The position numbers and the translations under genes were made by a program. Below the pieces are notes generated by a model, which ran no database searches, had not been told where the DNA came from, and was given only the letters and a program-made list of their open reading frames with translations. From Microbacterium sp. RURRCA19A (GTDB lineage: Bacteria > Actinomycetota > Actinomycetes > Actinomycetales > Microbacteriaceae): a stretch of DNA of 64,000 nucleotides. Positions 25,901-33,572 of the stretch are shown piece after piece; position 1 is the stretch's first letter; each line of letters begins with the position of its first letter. The stretch is from positions 1,550,001-1,614,000 of the forward strand of contig NZ_FTNQ01000001.1 in assembly GCF_900156455.1 (NCBI RefSeq), written 5' to 3'.

Positions 25901-25927
25901 GGATCCTAACAGATACAGATTGGATCC
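25901..25927. promoter_or_regulatory. Paired GGATCC operator between the GntR and reductase genes (site C)
   Basis: GGATCC at 25901-25906 and 25922-25927, 21 bp apart, sits between the divergent gntR and reductase genes. On the minus strand TAGGAT (25908-25903) overlaps one half-site and ends seven bases before the A of the reductase ATG, the exact geometry of a leaderless promoter. The half-site extensions match site D: GGATCCAATCTGT and TAGGATCCAAACAT occur in both, in opposite order. The location also allows autoregulation of gntR. Confidence 0.7.
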
Positions 25928-26038
25928 CGAATCATCGACTTGGGAGCCAGTACCGCGTGGATTGCGTGGCATCCGTCAGCCGTTCTGCTAGGTTCGCACC
26001 TCGTGGGATCGCGACCACGATCGACCGAGAGGGGCAGC

Positions 26039-26761
26039 ATGGCCGCACGGGGGGACACCGAGATCTCGGCCGCCGGGGGACACGCCCTCGTCGATGAGAT
26101 CGCCGCCAAGATCCGCGAACGGATCATGTCCGGCGACATTCCGATCGGCGCCCAGCTGCGCCAGGCGGAACTCGCGAGCGACTTCGGCGTCAGCCGCACC
26201 CCGGTGCGCGAGGCCCTGCGCCAGCTCCAGACCGGCGGCCTCATCGAGGTGCTGCCCAACCGCGGCGCCGTGGTGCGTGTGCCCGCGCCGTGGGAGGTGC
26301 GCGAGGCCTACGAGGTCCGCGCCGAACTCGAGGCCCTCGCTGCCGCCCGCGCCGTAGAGCGCATCTCGCGCGGCGACATCACGCGGCTGCGCGAAGCGAA
26401 CCAGGACATGTACGACCGCTCGGTCGAGCGCGAGCGCGGGCAGGGCGACCCCGCCCTCGCCAGCCGCCGCGAGAACGACGTCTTCCACAACACGATCGCG
26501 CAGGTCTCCGCCAACGCACGGCTCGCCCGCGCGATCGAGGAGATCAACGAGACCTTCCCCCGCAACGTCTCGGCGCAGTTGCTCGTCGGTGACGACCGCC
26601 ACCGCGAGGAGAACTTCCAGGAGCACGTGCGGATCATGGAGGCGATCGAGCGCGGCGACGCCGAGGCCGCCCGCCGCGAGATGCGCGAGCACGTCCTGAA
26701 GGCCGGCGAGCAGCTCGCCCGCTGGTACGAGCGCCGCTCCGCGACGGTGTTCACGGGCTGA
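26039..26761 (+). CDS. GntR-family regulator with FCD domain
   Basis: A 240-residue transcription factor. The N-terminal winged HTH is clear (residues about 15-80): LRQAELASDFGVSRTPVREA then LRQLQTGGLIEVLPNRGAVV. The C-terminal all-helical FCD ligand domain carries likely metal or ligand-contacting His residues in NDVFHNTIAQVS and FQEHVRIMEAIE and in REHVLKA. FCD-type regulators usually repress catabolic genes and are released by a pathway metabolite. The ATG has GAGAGGGG upstream. It stands divergent to the oxygenase operon at site C and is the only regulator in the cluster, so it is the best candidate to bind the four GGATCC pairs. Confidence 0.92.
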   Translation: MAARGDTEISAAGGHALVDEIAAKIRERIMSGDIPIGAQLRQAELASDFGVSRTPVREALRQLQTGGLIEVLPNRGAVVRVPAPWEVREAYEVRAELEALAAARAVERISRGDITRLREANQDMYDRSVERERGQGDPALASRRENDVFHNTIAQVSANARLARAIEEINETFPRNVSAQLLVGDDRHREENFQEHVRIMEAIERGDAEAARREMREHVLKAGEQLARWYERRSATVFTG

Positions 26762-26796
26762 CGCGGCGGGGGCCAGAAGGTCGCGGTGCGGAAACA

Positions 26797-26825
26797 AGAA
26801 TCCCCCCGCGAAGCGAGGGGATTCT
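26797..26825. terminator. Hairpin after the GntR gene
   Basis: AGAATCCCCCCGC pairs with GCGAGGGGATTCT around a three-base loop with one mismatch, 36 bp after the gntR stop. It has no long T tract but is the only strong hairpin in the gap before the Abi-type gene, and probably ends gntR transcripts. Confidence 0.5.
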
Positions 26826-26882
26826 GGGATAGGCACGACGGTCCAAGCCCGTCGCTCTGGTCTCCACGGTACGTTCTACGTC

Positions 26883-27605
26883 GTGTCGAGTCAACCTGAT
26901 GTCCGGCGGCTCCTGCTGAGCGAGCCCAGATTGCGACCCTACATGGACGATGCCGGGCAGGATCTCGAGCGGGCCTGGTCGACCTATCTTTGGGCGAACG
27001 AACTGTCCGGCGCGCTCCACGCCCAGATCTCGCTGGTCGAGGTGGCCATTCGCAATGCCCTGGATCGCGCGGTGTCCTCGTGGAACGTCGCGAACGGCGG
27101 ATCAGCGGAATGGACTCTCCCAGGCAATGCCAAGGAGCCCCTCTACACACTCCTGAAAGATGATCTGAACAAAGCCCGAAGAGCCGCCACACGTGAGGCG
27201 GGACTTCGCACGAGCGGTCACCCACGGCACGGTTCGCTCGCTGGGCACGATGACATCGTGGCGCAACTGATGTTCGGCACTTGGGTCAAGCTGCTCCAGC
27301 CGATGTCCAAGGTCGAGTCACCTCATCGCCAGGTGGCGTTGTGGTCAGCGGGCCTGAACACCGCGTTCCCGGGAGCGGACCAGTCTGACGCGGGGCGGGC
27401 GAAGATCGGTGAGCAACTCGACAGCATTCGGCGTCTGCGAAATCGCGTTGCGCATCACGACAACCTCCTCGGCGTCAAGACGAGCAGCCGCCTCAACCAG
27501 ATGCTCTCGCTCGTACACAAAGCCAATGCGGCCTACCCCAGACTCGTGATGGCGAACAGCAGTGTCCGGCGCATCGCCCGTGACGACCCCAGGCGGATCA
27601 GTTAG
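26883..27605 (+). CDS. Abi-like protein with HEPN motif
   Basis: A 240-residue protein resembling the AbiD/AbiF-type abortive-infection family. The N-terminal half has the usual ERAWSTYLWANELSGALH and VEVAIRNALDRAV helices. Near the C-terminus R186 and H191 form an R-x4-H HEPN motif within RRLRNRVAHHDN, the active site of HEPN ribonucleases. It would be a toxic RNase triggered by phage infection, inferred from family. GTG at 26883 is the start; the SD is weak. Composition is less GC-rich than the catabolic genes around it. It converges with the AbiEi-like gene with only 46 bp between stops. Confidence 0.75.
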   Translation: MSSQPDVRRLLLSEPRLRPYMDDAGQDLERAWSTYLWANELSGALHAQISLVEVAIRNALDRAVSSWNVANGGSAEWTLPGNAKEPLYTLLKDDLNKARRAATREAGLRTSGHPRHGSLAGHDDIVAQLMFGTWVKLLQPMSKVESPHRQVALWSAGLNTAFPGADQSDAGRAKIGEQLDSIRRLRNRVAHHDNLLGVKTSSRLNQMLSLVHKANAAYPRLVMANSSVRRIARDDPRRIS

Positions 27606-27651
27606 TCGAAGACGCCGTGCGAGCCTCCGTCGCCGTGGGGCTCCTACCCCC

Positions 27652-28314
27652 TCATGCCCCTTCGACCCGAGGGACCTCTCGCTCCAAGGCATTCAAGACG
27701 TCCCGCACGGCCGGGTTCGCGCGACCGAGCGTGTCGACCACACGCCGCAGATCCGCTGGCCCGACCTGCCCGCGCAGATGACGTGCCGCGGCGAGGGCCT
27801 CATCTGGCATGCCTCCCTGGCCCGGCTTCATCAGGAGGTCGTACAGCGTCTGCGCCGGCGTGGTCACCAGAGCACGTCCGAGTTCGTTCTGCTCCAGGGC
27901 GGCGTCGAGACGCTCGACATCCCGGGGGATCAGGTGAATCATGCCCCCGCCGTCGAGGGTCACGGGAGGTCGTCCCGCCTCAGGGATGGCAACGGTCGTC
28001 GCTCCGATAGCGCGAGGAATCGCTGCCCAATGGCGCGCGGCACCGAGCCCCATGAGGATGGCATTGCGGTTGCCGAACCGCGCAGTCGCCACAGCCAGCC
28101 CCGCCGTTTCCAGGGTGGGGCGCCACTGGCGGCCATCGCGCCCCTCCGGGGGTGCCGCGTAGACGCCTTTCGCGAGACGGACCAGCGCCCCGCGGTCGAC
28201 GAGTCGAGCGATGGTGCGGCGCGCATGGGAGAGGTCCGATTCCAGGTCTTGAGGGCGCACCGTCCGTAGCGGCGCACGCTCGATTGCTCGTAGCGCGTCG
28301 ACGTCGTTGACCAT
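27652..28314 (-). CDS. AbiEi-type antitoxin-like transcriptional regulator
   Basis: A 220-residue protein with the architecture of AbiEi antitoxins of type IV toxin-antitoxin systems. An N-terminal winged HTH-like part (ESDLSHARRTIARLVDRGAL then VRLAKGVYAAP) is followed by a C-terminal domain with GGGMIHLIPRDVE and TTPAQTLYDLLMKPGQGGMP. GGAGGTG ahead of the ATG at 28314 fixes the start. The expected partner toxin, the AbiEii nucleotidyltransferase, is not encoded next to it. A near-perfect palindrome at 28329-28373 directly upstream fits autorepression, as known for AbiEi. Confidence 0.75.
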   Translation of the reverse strand: MVNDVDALRAIERAPLRTVRPQDLESDLSHARRTIARLVDRGALVRLAKGVYAAPPEGRDGRQWRPTLETAGLAVATARFGNRNAILMGLGAARHWAAIPRAIGATTVAIPEAGRPPVTLDGGGMIHLIPRDVERLDAALEQNELGRALVTTPAQTLYDLLMKPGQGGMPDEALAAARHLRGQVGPADLRRVVDTLGRANPAVRDVLNALEREVPRVEGA

Positions 28315-28328
28315 CGGATCCACCTCCC

Positions 28329-28373
28329 TTACTGAGACTAGCGTGACATCTAGTGTCACGTCAGTCTCAGTAA
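28329..28373. promoter_or_regulatory. Long palindrome upstream of the AbiEi-like gene
   Basis: TTACTGAGAC (28329-28338) and GTCTCAGTAA (28364-28373) are perfect inverted copies, and inside them CGTGACA and TGTCACG flank TCTAG. The total symmetric span is 45 bp. It begins 15 bp upstream of the start codon. AbiEi antitoxins bind such inverted repeats to repress their own promoter. Confidence 0.65.
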
Positions 28374-28435
28374 GTTCGCTGCGTGGCCACAACGAGCGAG
28401 CTTCAGTCCGGCGACAGATCCTCGCGCGGCGCCCC

Positions 28436-28945
28436 TCATCCCACCACGAGCGGCGCCGCCATCAGCACCGCCGACGCGCCCATCGCGAGCGGCGGCAGCC
28501 GTGTGATGAGCGGCCGATCGCGGTGCGCCGTGACGAACAGCACCACACCCGCGACGGCGTACGCGGCCACCCCGACGAGCGTCAGCACCACGAGTGGCAT
28601 CGCCCCCGAACCGTGGTGGGACGAGCCCGGCGATGCCGGGACGTGCGCCGCCAGCAGAAGGGATGCCATGAGCACGGCGCCGAGGGCGTCGAACGCCCGC
28701 ATCCGCCGGTCCTTTCCGCGCCGCGTGCGTCCCGGGGCCACGGCCACGAGCGCGGCGAGCAGGAGCGCCGCCGCCCAGAACACCGCCGGCACGCTCCCAC
28801 CGCCGAGCACCATGTCGCCCATCGCGAGCAGCATGAGCGCCGCGATGAGCAGCTCCCGCACACGTGCGGCGGGACGGTCGGCGGCGACGCAGCACGCGCC
28901 CGCCGCCGTCGTCACCAGCGCACCGACGTGCAGGACCTCCCCCAT
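28436..28945 (-). CDS. Small membrane protein downstream of amine oxidase
   Basis: A 169-residue protein with about five hydrophobic helices and short loops, rich in Ala, Leu and Val. No family motif is recognised. The loop RGKDRRMRAFDALG is positively charged, and a short extracellular-type loop contains SSHHGSGAM, where paired His residues could bind metal. Its ATG overlaps the stop of the copper amine oxidase gene by one base (TGATG), so it is translated with the oxidase. A role in copper handling or in membrane association of the oxidase is possible but only inferred. It is the last gene of the operon 34825-28436. Confidence 0.65.
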   Translation of the reverse strand: MGEVLHVGALVTTAAGACCVAADRPAARVRELLIAALMLLAMGDMVLGGGSVPAVFWAAALLLAALVAVAPGRTRRGKDRRMRAFDALGAVLMASLLLAAHVPASPGSSHHGSGAMPLVVLTLVGVAAYAVAGVVLFVTAHRDRPLITRLPPLAMGASAVLMAAPLVVG

Positions 28946-30933
28946 CAGTGGCAGGAGTGCTCGTGCCCGCCGGCGTCGTGCCCGTGGAGCGCGTGCCCCT
29001 CGGCCACCGCGCCCCCGGCACCGGGCGTCGGCGCGTGGCAGTGGTCGCCGCCCGAAGACGGCGGCAGGTCGAGCGACGGGTTGCGCGTGAAGAAGCCATC
29101 GGGTTCGAACCGCAGGCCGATGCGGTGCACCGGCATGATCGGCCACTCCTCGGGCTTCGGGTAGTGGTGCACGCCGACGATCGGCCACAGCACGAGCTCG
29201 GCGCCGTCGAGCGGACGGTCGGCCTGCTGCCAGGCCGTGATGCCCTCGGCCTCGAGCGGCGCCTGGTTGGGGTAGTCGCCCGTGATGAATCGCTCGTTCG
29301 GGTCGTACGCGGTGGCCCACAGGTGCTTCGAGACGAAGGGGGCCTTCCGCGCGACGATGCTGCCGGGCTTCGCGAACAGACGCGTGGTGTGCATCGCCGA
29401 CAGCCGGTAGGCGGTGTTCTCGCCGAAGCGGTTGGTGCGCTCGGTGTTCTCGACCCGCCAGTGCACCGCGCGCGACGCGTCGGCCATGCGCCCGGCATCC
29501 TTCTCCGACGCGATGACCTCCGACACCATCTTCACGGCGTTGCCCCAGGGGTTGAGCTCTTCGTCCTCCTCGACCTCGGCGTGCACCTCGACCAGACGGT
29601 TCTTCGGGCCGTCGATCGCGGTGTCCATGCGCACGGCGAAGTAGTGCTGGTGCGTGGGCGCCTGGACGTTCGGGCTGACCATGCGGCCGAACGCGGGCAT
29701 CTTGCCGTCGTCGATGCCCGACACCGACAGGATGCCGGTGAGCTTGATCTCCAGTTCGATCGAGCCGTCCTGGTACAGCGACCAGTAGAAGCCGTAGTCG
29801 TAGTTGGCGACGGTGGCGAAGAACGAGATCACCAGGCGCCGCGAGCGGCGGACGTCGGCCTCGCCCGTGCGGGTGTTGACGTGCTTCCAGAGGATGGACG
29901 AGTCCTCCTCGTGCAGGCACACGCCGTTCGTGATCGTCTGCGCCTCGCCCATCCCGTCGAGCACGTGGGCGTCGAAGTAGTGGATCTCGCCGAGGCAGTC
30001 GCATCCGAGTTCGAGGGATGCCGTGAGGGGGCCGGCCCCGTACTCGCCCCAGTCGAAGAAGTTCTTGCGGTACGCCGTGGGGTCGGAGTCGAGGTACGGC
30101 ACGTACATCTCGTTCACCGCGGCGCGGCGGAGGACGGGACGCTCGACATCGCCGTCGCGGTACGCGATGTCGTGCAGGACGAGCCCCTCACGGTGCGTGA
30201 AGCCGATGCGGAACGACCAGTTCTGCCACGTGACCTTGTGGCCCTCGACGGTGAAGCCGGGACCCTCGGGCTGCGTGATCTCCAGCGGGGCGACGTGGCG
30301 GTCGGGCCCCCACGTGCCCGAGCGGTAGTTGCCGCCCTCGCTGGCCATCGGGATGACGCCGTGGTCCTCGATCCGGATGATGTCGAGGGTCTCGAGGTCG
30401 AGGATGGGTACGAGCCCGGCGACCGGGCGGGCGTAGCCGTTGTCGTCCGCGTTCTCGCGGTACCAGACGGTGCCCCACGACAGACGACGGTCGATGAGGT
30501 CCTCGGGCTCGAAGCCGGTGATCGACTCGGGGTCGACCCACACGTGCGTGGTGTCGGTGATCCCGCGCTTGGCGAGGGCCTCCTTCAGCAGTGGGTGCTC
30601 GCGGGCGGCGCGGGCGATCGCGCGCGCCTCGTCGCTCGAGACGCCGGGGCGCTTGGCATCCACCGGGCTCCAGGATGCCAGCGACGCCTCGGCGCGATCC
30701 GCACCCGAGGTCCAGCCGGTGACCTCCCACGCGGCGTGCGCCGCGGGGTTCATCACGATCAGGCGCACGGGGCGCCCCTGGCCGGGCGCGAGGCTGCGGG
30801 CGAGTCCCTCCTCGACGGCGATGCCCCAGAAGCGGGGTTCGGCGCCGATGCGTTCGTCCGCGCGCACGAGCGCGGTGATCTCGACGATCTCGCTCGGGGT
30901 GAGGGGGTCGCTCCAGTGCCGGTCGGCGGTCAT
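28945..30933 (-). CDS. Copper-containing primary amine oxidase with His-rich tail
   Basis: A 662-residue copper amine oxidase that oxidises a primary amine to aldehyde, ammonia and hydrogen peroxide. The topaquinone precursor is Tyr378 in VANYDYG (N-Y-D-Y consensus), the catalytic base is probably Asp294 in NFFDWGEYG, and copper ligands are His428 and His430 (THQHY) and His603 (PVHRIG). No signal peptide is seen, as in other actinobacterial tyramine and histamine oxidases. Beyond the usual end a tail from about residue 630 carries eight His and two Cys in 33 residues. The ATG at 30933 is chosen over a longer frame starting at 31053 that would overlap the upstream gene's coding sequence. Confidence 0.93.
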   Translation of the reverse strand: MTADRHWSDPLTPSEIVEITALVRADERIGAEPRFWGIAVEEGLARSLAPGQGRPVRLIVMNPAAHAAWEVTGWTSGADRAEASLASWSPVDAKRPGVSSDEARAIARAAREHPLLKEALAKRGITDTTHVWVDPESITGFEPEDLIDRRLSWGTVWYRENADDNGYARPVAGLVPILDLETLDIIRIEDHGVIPMASEGGNYRSGTWGPDRHVAPLEITQPEGPGFTVEGHKVTWQNWSFRIGFTHREGLVLHDIAYRDGDVERPVLRRAAVNEMYVPYLDSDPTAYRKNFFDWGEYGAGPLTASLELGCDCLGEIHYFDAHVLDGMGEAQTITNGVCLHEEDSSILWKHVNTRTGEADVRRSRRLVISFFATVANYDYGFYWSLYQDGSIELEIKLTGILSVSGIDDGKMPAFGRMVSPNVQAPTHQHYFAVRMDTAIDGPKNRLVEVHAEVEEDEELNPWGNAVKMVSEVIASEKDAGRMADASRAVHWRVENTERTNRFGENTAYRLSAMHTTRLFAKPGSIVARKAPFVSKHLWATAYDPNERFITGDYPNQAPLEAEGITAWQQADRPLDGAELVLWPIVGVHHYPKPEEWPIMPVHRIGLRFEPDGFFTRNPSLDLPPSSGGDHCHAPTPGAGGAVAEGHALHGHDAGGHEHSCH

Positions 30934-30973
30934 CGGTTCTCCTTGGTGCGGTGGGACGGGTGGGGCTGTGGGA

Positions 30974-32473
30974 TCAGGATGCCGGAAGGAGCACGGCGAC
31001 CCCGTCGGCACGGGGATCGCTCGCGGCGTCGCGCACGCCGGCGGCGCCGACACGGCGCACCAGCTGGACGTGTCCGGCTTCGTCGGCGGGGCCGGGGAAG
31101 GCGGCGACGCCGAGGTCGAGGGACTCCGCCCGTTCGATCACCTCGGGACCGACCCCGGGCTCGGTCACGAGCGTCAGACGGTCGTGGCCGAGGTCGCGGT
31201 CGCCGATGACCCAGCGCGGGCGACCGAGCAGTTCGTCGAGATCGGTGGCGGGATCGGTGGCGTCGGGAAGCAGCTGTGCGAGGATCCAGGGCTGCGCGCG
31301 ACCGCCCTGGCATCCGGCCACCACCGTCACGTCACCGCGGTCGACGATCGCCGGGGCGAGGGTGTGGGGCGGGCGGGCGCCGGGGCGGATCACGGCCGGC
31401 GAGGCCGGGTCGATCGAGAACGCCCCGCCGCGGTTGTGGAGCAGGATGCCGGTCGTGGGATCCAGCAATCCGGAACCGAAGGTCTGGTAGACGCTCTGCA
31501 CGATCGTGACGGCGAACCCGTCGTCGTCGATCGCGACCACCGCGGCGGTGTCGCCCTGCGGGCGCGGCTCGCCCGGGCCGGTGAGCGGGGGCGCGTCGAG
31601 GGTCAGCAACGCGTCGAGGTCGACCGGGCCCGCGGCGGGGTCGCCGAGGTGGGCCCCGCGCGCCCGTGCACCGCGGACGCTCGCCTCCAGCAGCTCCGCC
31701 GCACCCGGCTCGCGCGCGCCCGCCGCGGCGACGCCGACGAGGATCGCGCCCACCGACGGCGGCGGGGCGACGCTGTACTCCGCGTCGCCGATCGTGCGGG
31801 TCAGGGCGGGGACGACCTCGGGGCCGTACCCGGCGAAGTCCTCCTCCGTGTGGGTGCCGCCGTGCTCCCGCAGCGTGCGGACGAGGGAGAGGGCGATCTC
31901 GCCGTCGTAGAAGTCGCGCGGGTCGGCCGCCAGGCGGCGGAGCGAATCCGCGAGCGCGGGCTGGACGAGCACGTCCCCCTCGGCGAGCAGCGTGCCGGTC
32001 CGAGTGAACACCGCGCGCAGCCCGGCGTCGGCATGGATCGCGTCGGCGCGCGAGACCAGCGCGCGGGCCAGACCTGCACTGACCGGTGTGCCGGTCTCGG
32101 CGACCTCGGCGGCTTCCGCCAGCGCCCGGGACACCGGCAGGACCGCACCGAGCCCGGCGATCGCCATCCACCCGGCGACCATGCCCGGCACGGTCACCGA
32201 GCTCGCTCCGGCGCGCGGCACCTCGGTCCAGGCGGCCGCGGCTTCGGCCACGGCGGCCGGCGCGGTGCCGGCGGCGACGACGGCGGTCGTGGAGCCGTCC
32301 GGTCGGCGCACCAGGGCGATGACGTCGCCACCGATGGCGCACTGATGCGGGTAGACGACGGTGAGCATGGCGGCCGCGGCGAGCGCGGCATCCAGGGCGT
32401 TGCCTCCCGCGGCGATCGCGGAGCGTCCCGCGGCGACGGCGGCGGCGTGGGGGGCGGCGAGGGCGATGGTCAT
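30974..32473 (-). CDS. Gamma-glutamyltransferase-family protein
   Basis: A 499-residue Ntn-hydrolase of the GGT family, synthesised as a proenzyme that cleaves itself before a threonine. Thr309 in the QGDTAAVVAID context is the likely nucleophile; it is followed by the family pattern QSVYQTFGSG and TGILLHNRGG. The N-terminal AAGRSAIAAGGNALDAALA block and the C-terminal GGRAQPWI are also typical. No signal peptide is present, so it acts in the cytoplasm. There it could hydrolyse gamma-glutamyl amides made by the ligase at 22-23.5 kb. It lies between the flavin oxidase and the amine oxidase. Confidence 0.88.
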   Translation of the reverse strand: MTIALAAPHAAAVAAGRSAIAAGGNALDAALAAAAMLTVVYPHQCAIGGDVIALVRRPDGSTTAVVAAGTAPAAVAEAAAAWTEVPRAGASSVTVPGMVAGWMAIAGLGAVLPVSRALAEAAEVAETGTPVSAGLARALVSRADAIHADAGLRAVFTRTGTLLAEGDVLVQPALADSLRRLAADPRDFYDGEIALSLVRTLREHGGTHTEEDFAGYGPEVVPALTRTIGDAEYSVAPPPSVGAILVGVAAAGAREPGAAELLEASVRGARARGAHLGDPAAGPVDLDALLTLDAPPLTGPGEPRPQGDTAAVVAIDDDGFAVTIVQSVYQTFGSGLLDPTTGILLHNRGGAFSIDPASPAVIRPGARPPHTLAPAIVDRGDVTVVAGCQGGRAQPWILAQLLPDATDPATDLDELLGRPRWVIGDRDLGHDRLTLVTEPGVGPEVIERAESLDLGVAAFPGPADEAGHVQLVRRVGAAGVRDAASDPRADGVAVLLPAS

Positions 32474-32474
32474 G

Positions 32475-33572
32475 TCAGAGTCCTCGGCGAGCGGTCGAGA
32501 CGAAGTCCAGGTCGGGGCGGGCGATGCCCGTGGCGAGGTCCGCGACGGCGTCGCCGATCGCGGGCCCGAACTTGAACCCGTGCCCCGAGCACGCCGAGAC
32601 CGCGATGATCTCGGGGGCGTCGGCGAGCGGTCCGATGACGAAGCGCTTGTCCTCGGTCATCGTGTACAGGCACGCGGCCGCCTCGACCGGAGCGGTGTCC
32701 AGGCCCGGCACGAACGAGTGCAGCAGGTCGCGCAGCGCCTCGACCTCGGCGGGGGTCGGCCGGGCGACGGGGGTCTCGGGGTCCCAGACCTCTCCGGCAT
32801 CCACTCCGAGCTTCACGCCGTTGCCAGCGGCATCCGGGATACCGAAGACGAGGCCGTCTGCGCGGTCCACCGAGAACGCCCCGAGCGCCGGCGGCATCCC
32901 GGCGGGTTGCCCGGCGCGCACGGTGACGGTGAGGATGCGCCACACCTCGAGGAGGCCCGAGAGCTGCGGCAGCAGGCGGTCGGTCCATGAGCCTCCGGCG
33001 ACCACCAGCCGCGCGGCGCGGACGACACCGCGGTCGGTGCGGACCTCGACGCCCTCCGCGATCGTGTCCCAGCCGAGCACGCGCTCGCCGTCGCGGAGAT
33101 CGGCGCCCCCGGCCAGAGCGAGCCGACGCAACGCGACCAGCGCGTCTTCGGCCTCCAGCACGCCCGCCGACGGGTCGTACACGGCGCGGTACCCCTCGGG
33201 CACGACGAACCCGGGCATGAGGGCCGCCATCTCGTCGCGGTCGTCGACCAGGACGCAGTCGGGTCCCTGCAGCTGGGATGCGCCTTCGTGGGCGTACAGA
33301 CCGCCCGTGCGATGCAGGAGCGTCTCCCCCGACGCGCGTTCGAGCGCGTCCCAGGCGTCGAAGGCCTTCTCGACGAGCGGGTTCCACACCGGGTTCGGAT
33401 ACGCACGGCGGATCATGCGGGTGCGCCCGTGCGAGGAACCGCGGGAGTGCCCGGGCGCGAACCGATCGATCCCGACGACCCGTACGCCGCGGCGCGCGAG
33501 CGAGGCGACGGTGGACATTCCGTGGATGCCGAGCCCGAGCACGACGACGTCCGCCGACACGACCGCGGTCAT
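32475..33572 (-). CDS. FAD-dependent amine/amino-acid oxidase, sarcosine oxidase type
   Basis: A 365-residue flavoprotein of the DAO superfamily close to monomeric sarcosine oxidase and N-methyltryptophan oxidase. The dinucleotide site reads VVVLGLGIHGMSTVASLARR, and SRGSSHGRTRMIRRAY is the conserved loop near the active site. Cys301 in AACLYTM is at the position of the cysteine that binds FAD covalently in MSOX, and SGHGFKFGP is the C-terminal signature. It would oxidise a secondary amine or N-methyl group to an imine, releasing formaldehyde or ammonia and hydrogen peroxide. The ATG overlaps the PLP enzyme gene by four bases. Confidence 0.92.
   Translation of the reverse strand: MTAVVSADVVVLGLGIHGMSTVASLARRGVRVVGIDRFAPGHSRGSSHGRTRMIRRAYPNPVWNPLVEKAFDAWDALERASGETLLHRTGGLYAHEGASQLQGPDCVLVDDRDEMAALMPGFVVPEGYRAVYDPSAGVLEAEDALVALRRLALAGGADLRDGERVLGWDTIAEGVEVRTDRGVVRAARLVVAGGSWTDRLLPQLSGLLEVWRILTVTVRAGQPAGMPPALGAFSVDRADGLVFGIPDAAGNGVKLGVDAGEVWDPETPVARPTPAEVEALRDLLHSFVPGLDTAPVEAAACLYTMTEDKRFVIGPLADAPEIIAVSACSGHGFKFGPAIGDAVADLATGIARPDLDFVSTARRGL

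Noticed and set aside
26821..26880. Possible tRNA or small RNA fragment before the Abi gene
   Set aside because: No acceptor stem, anticodon arm or T-loop consensus can be folded; only the gntR hairpin is convincing.
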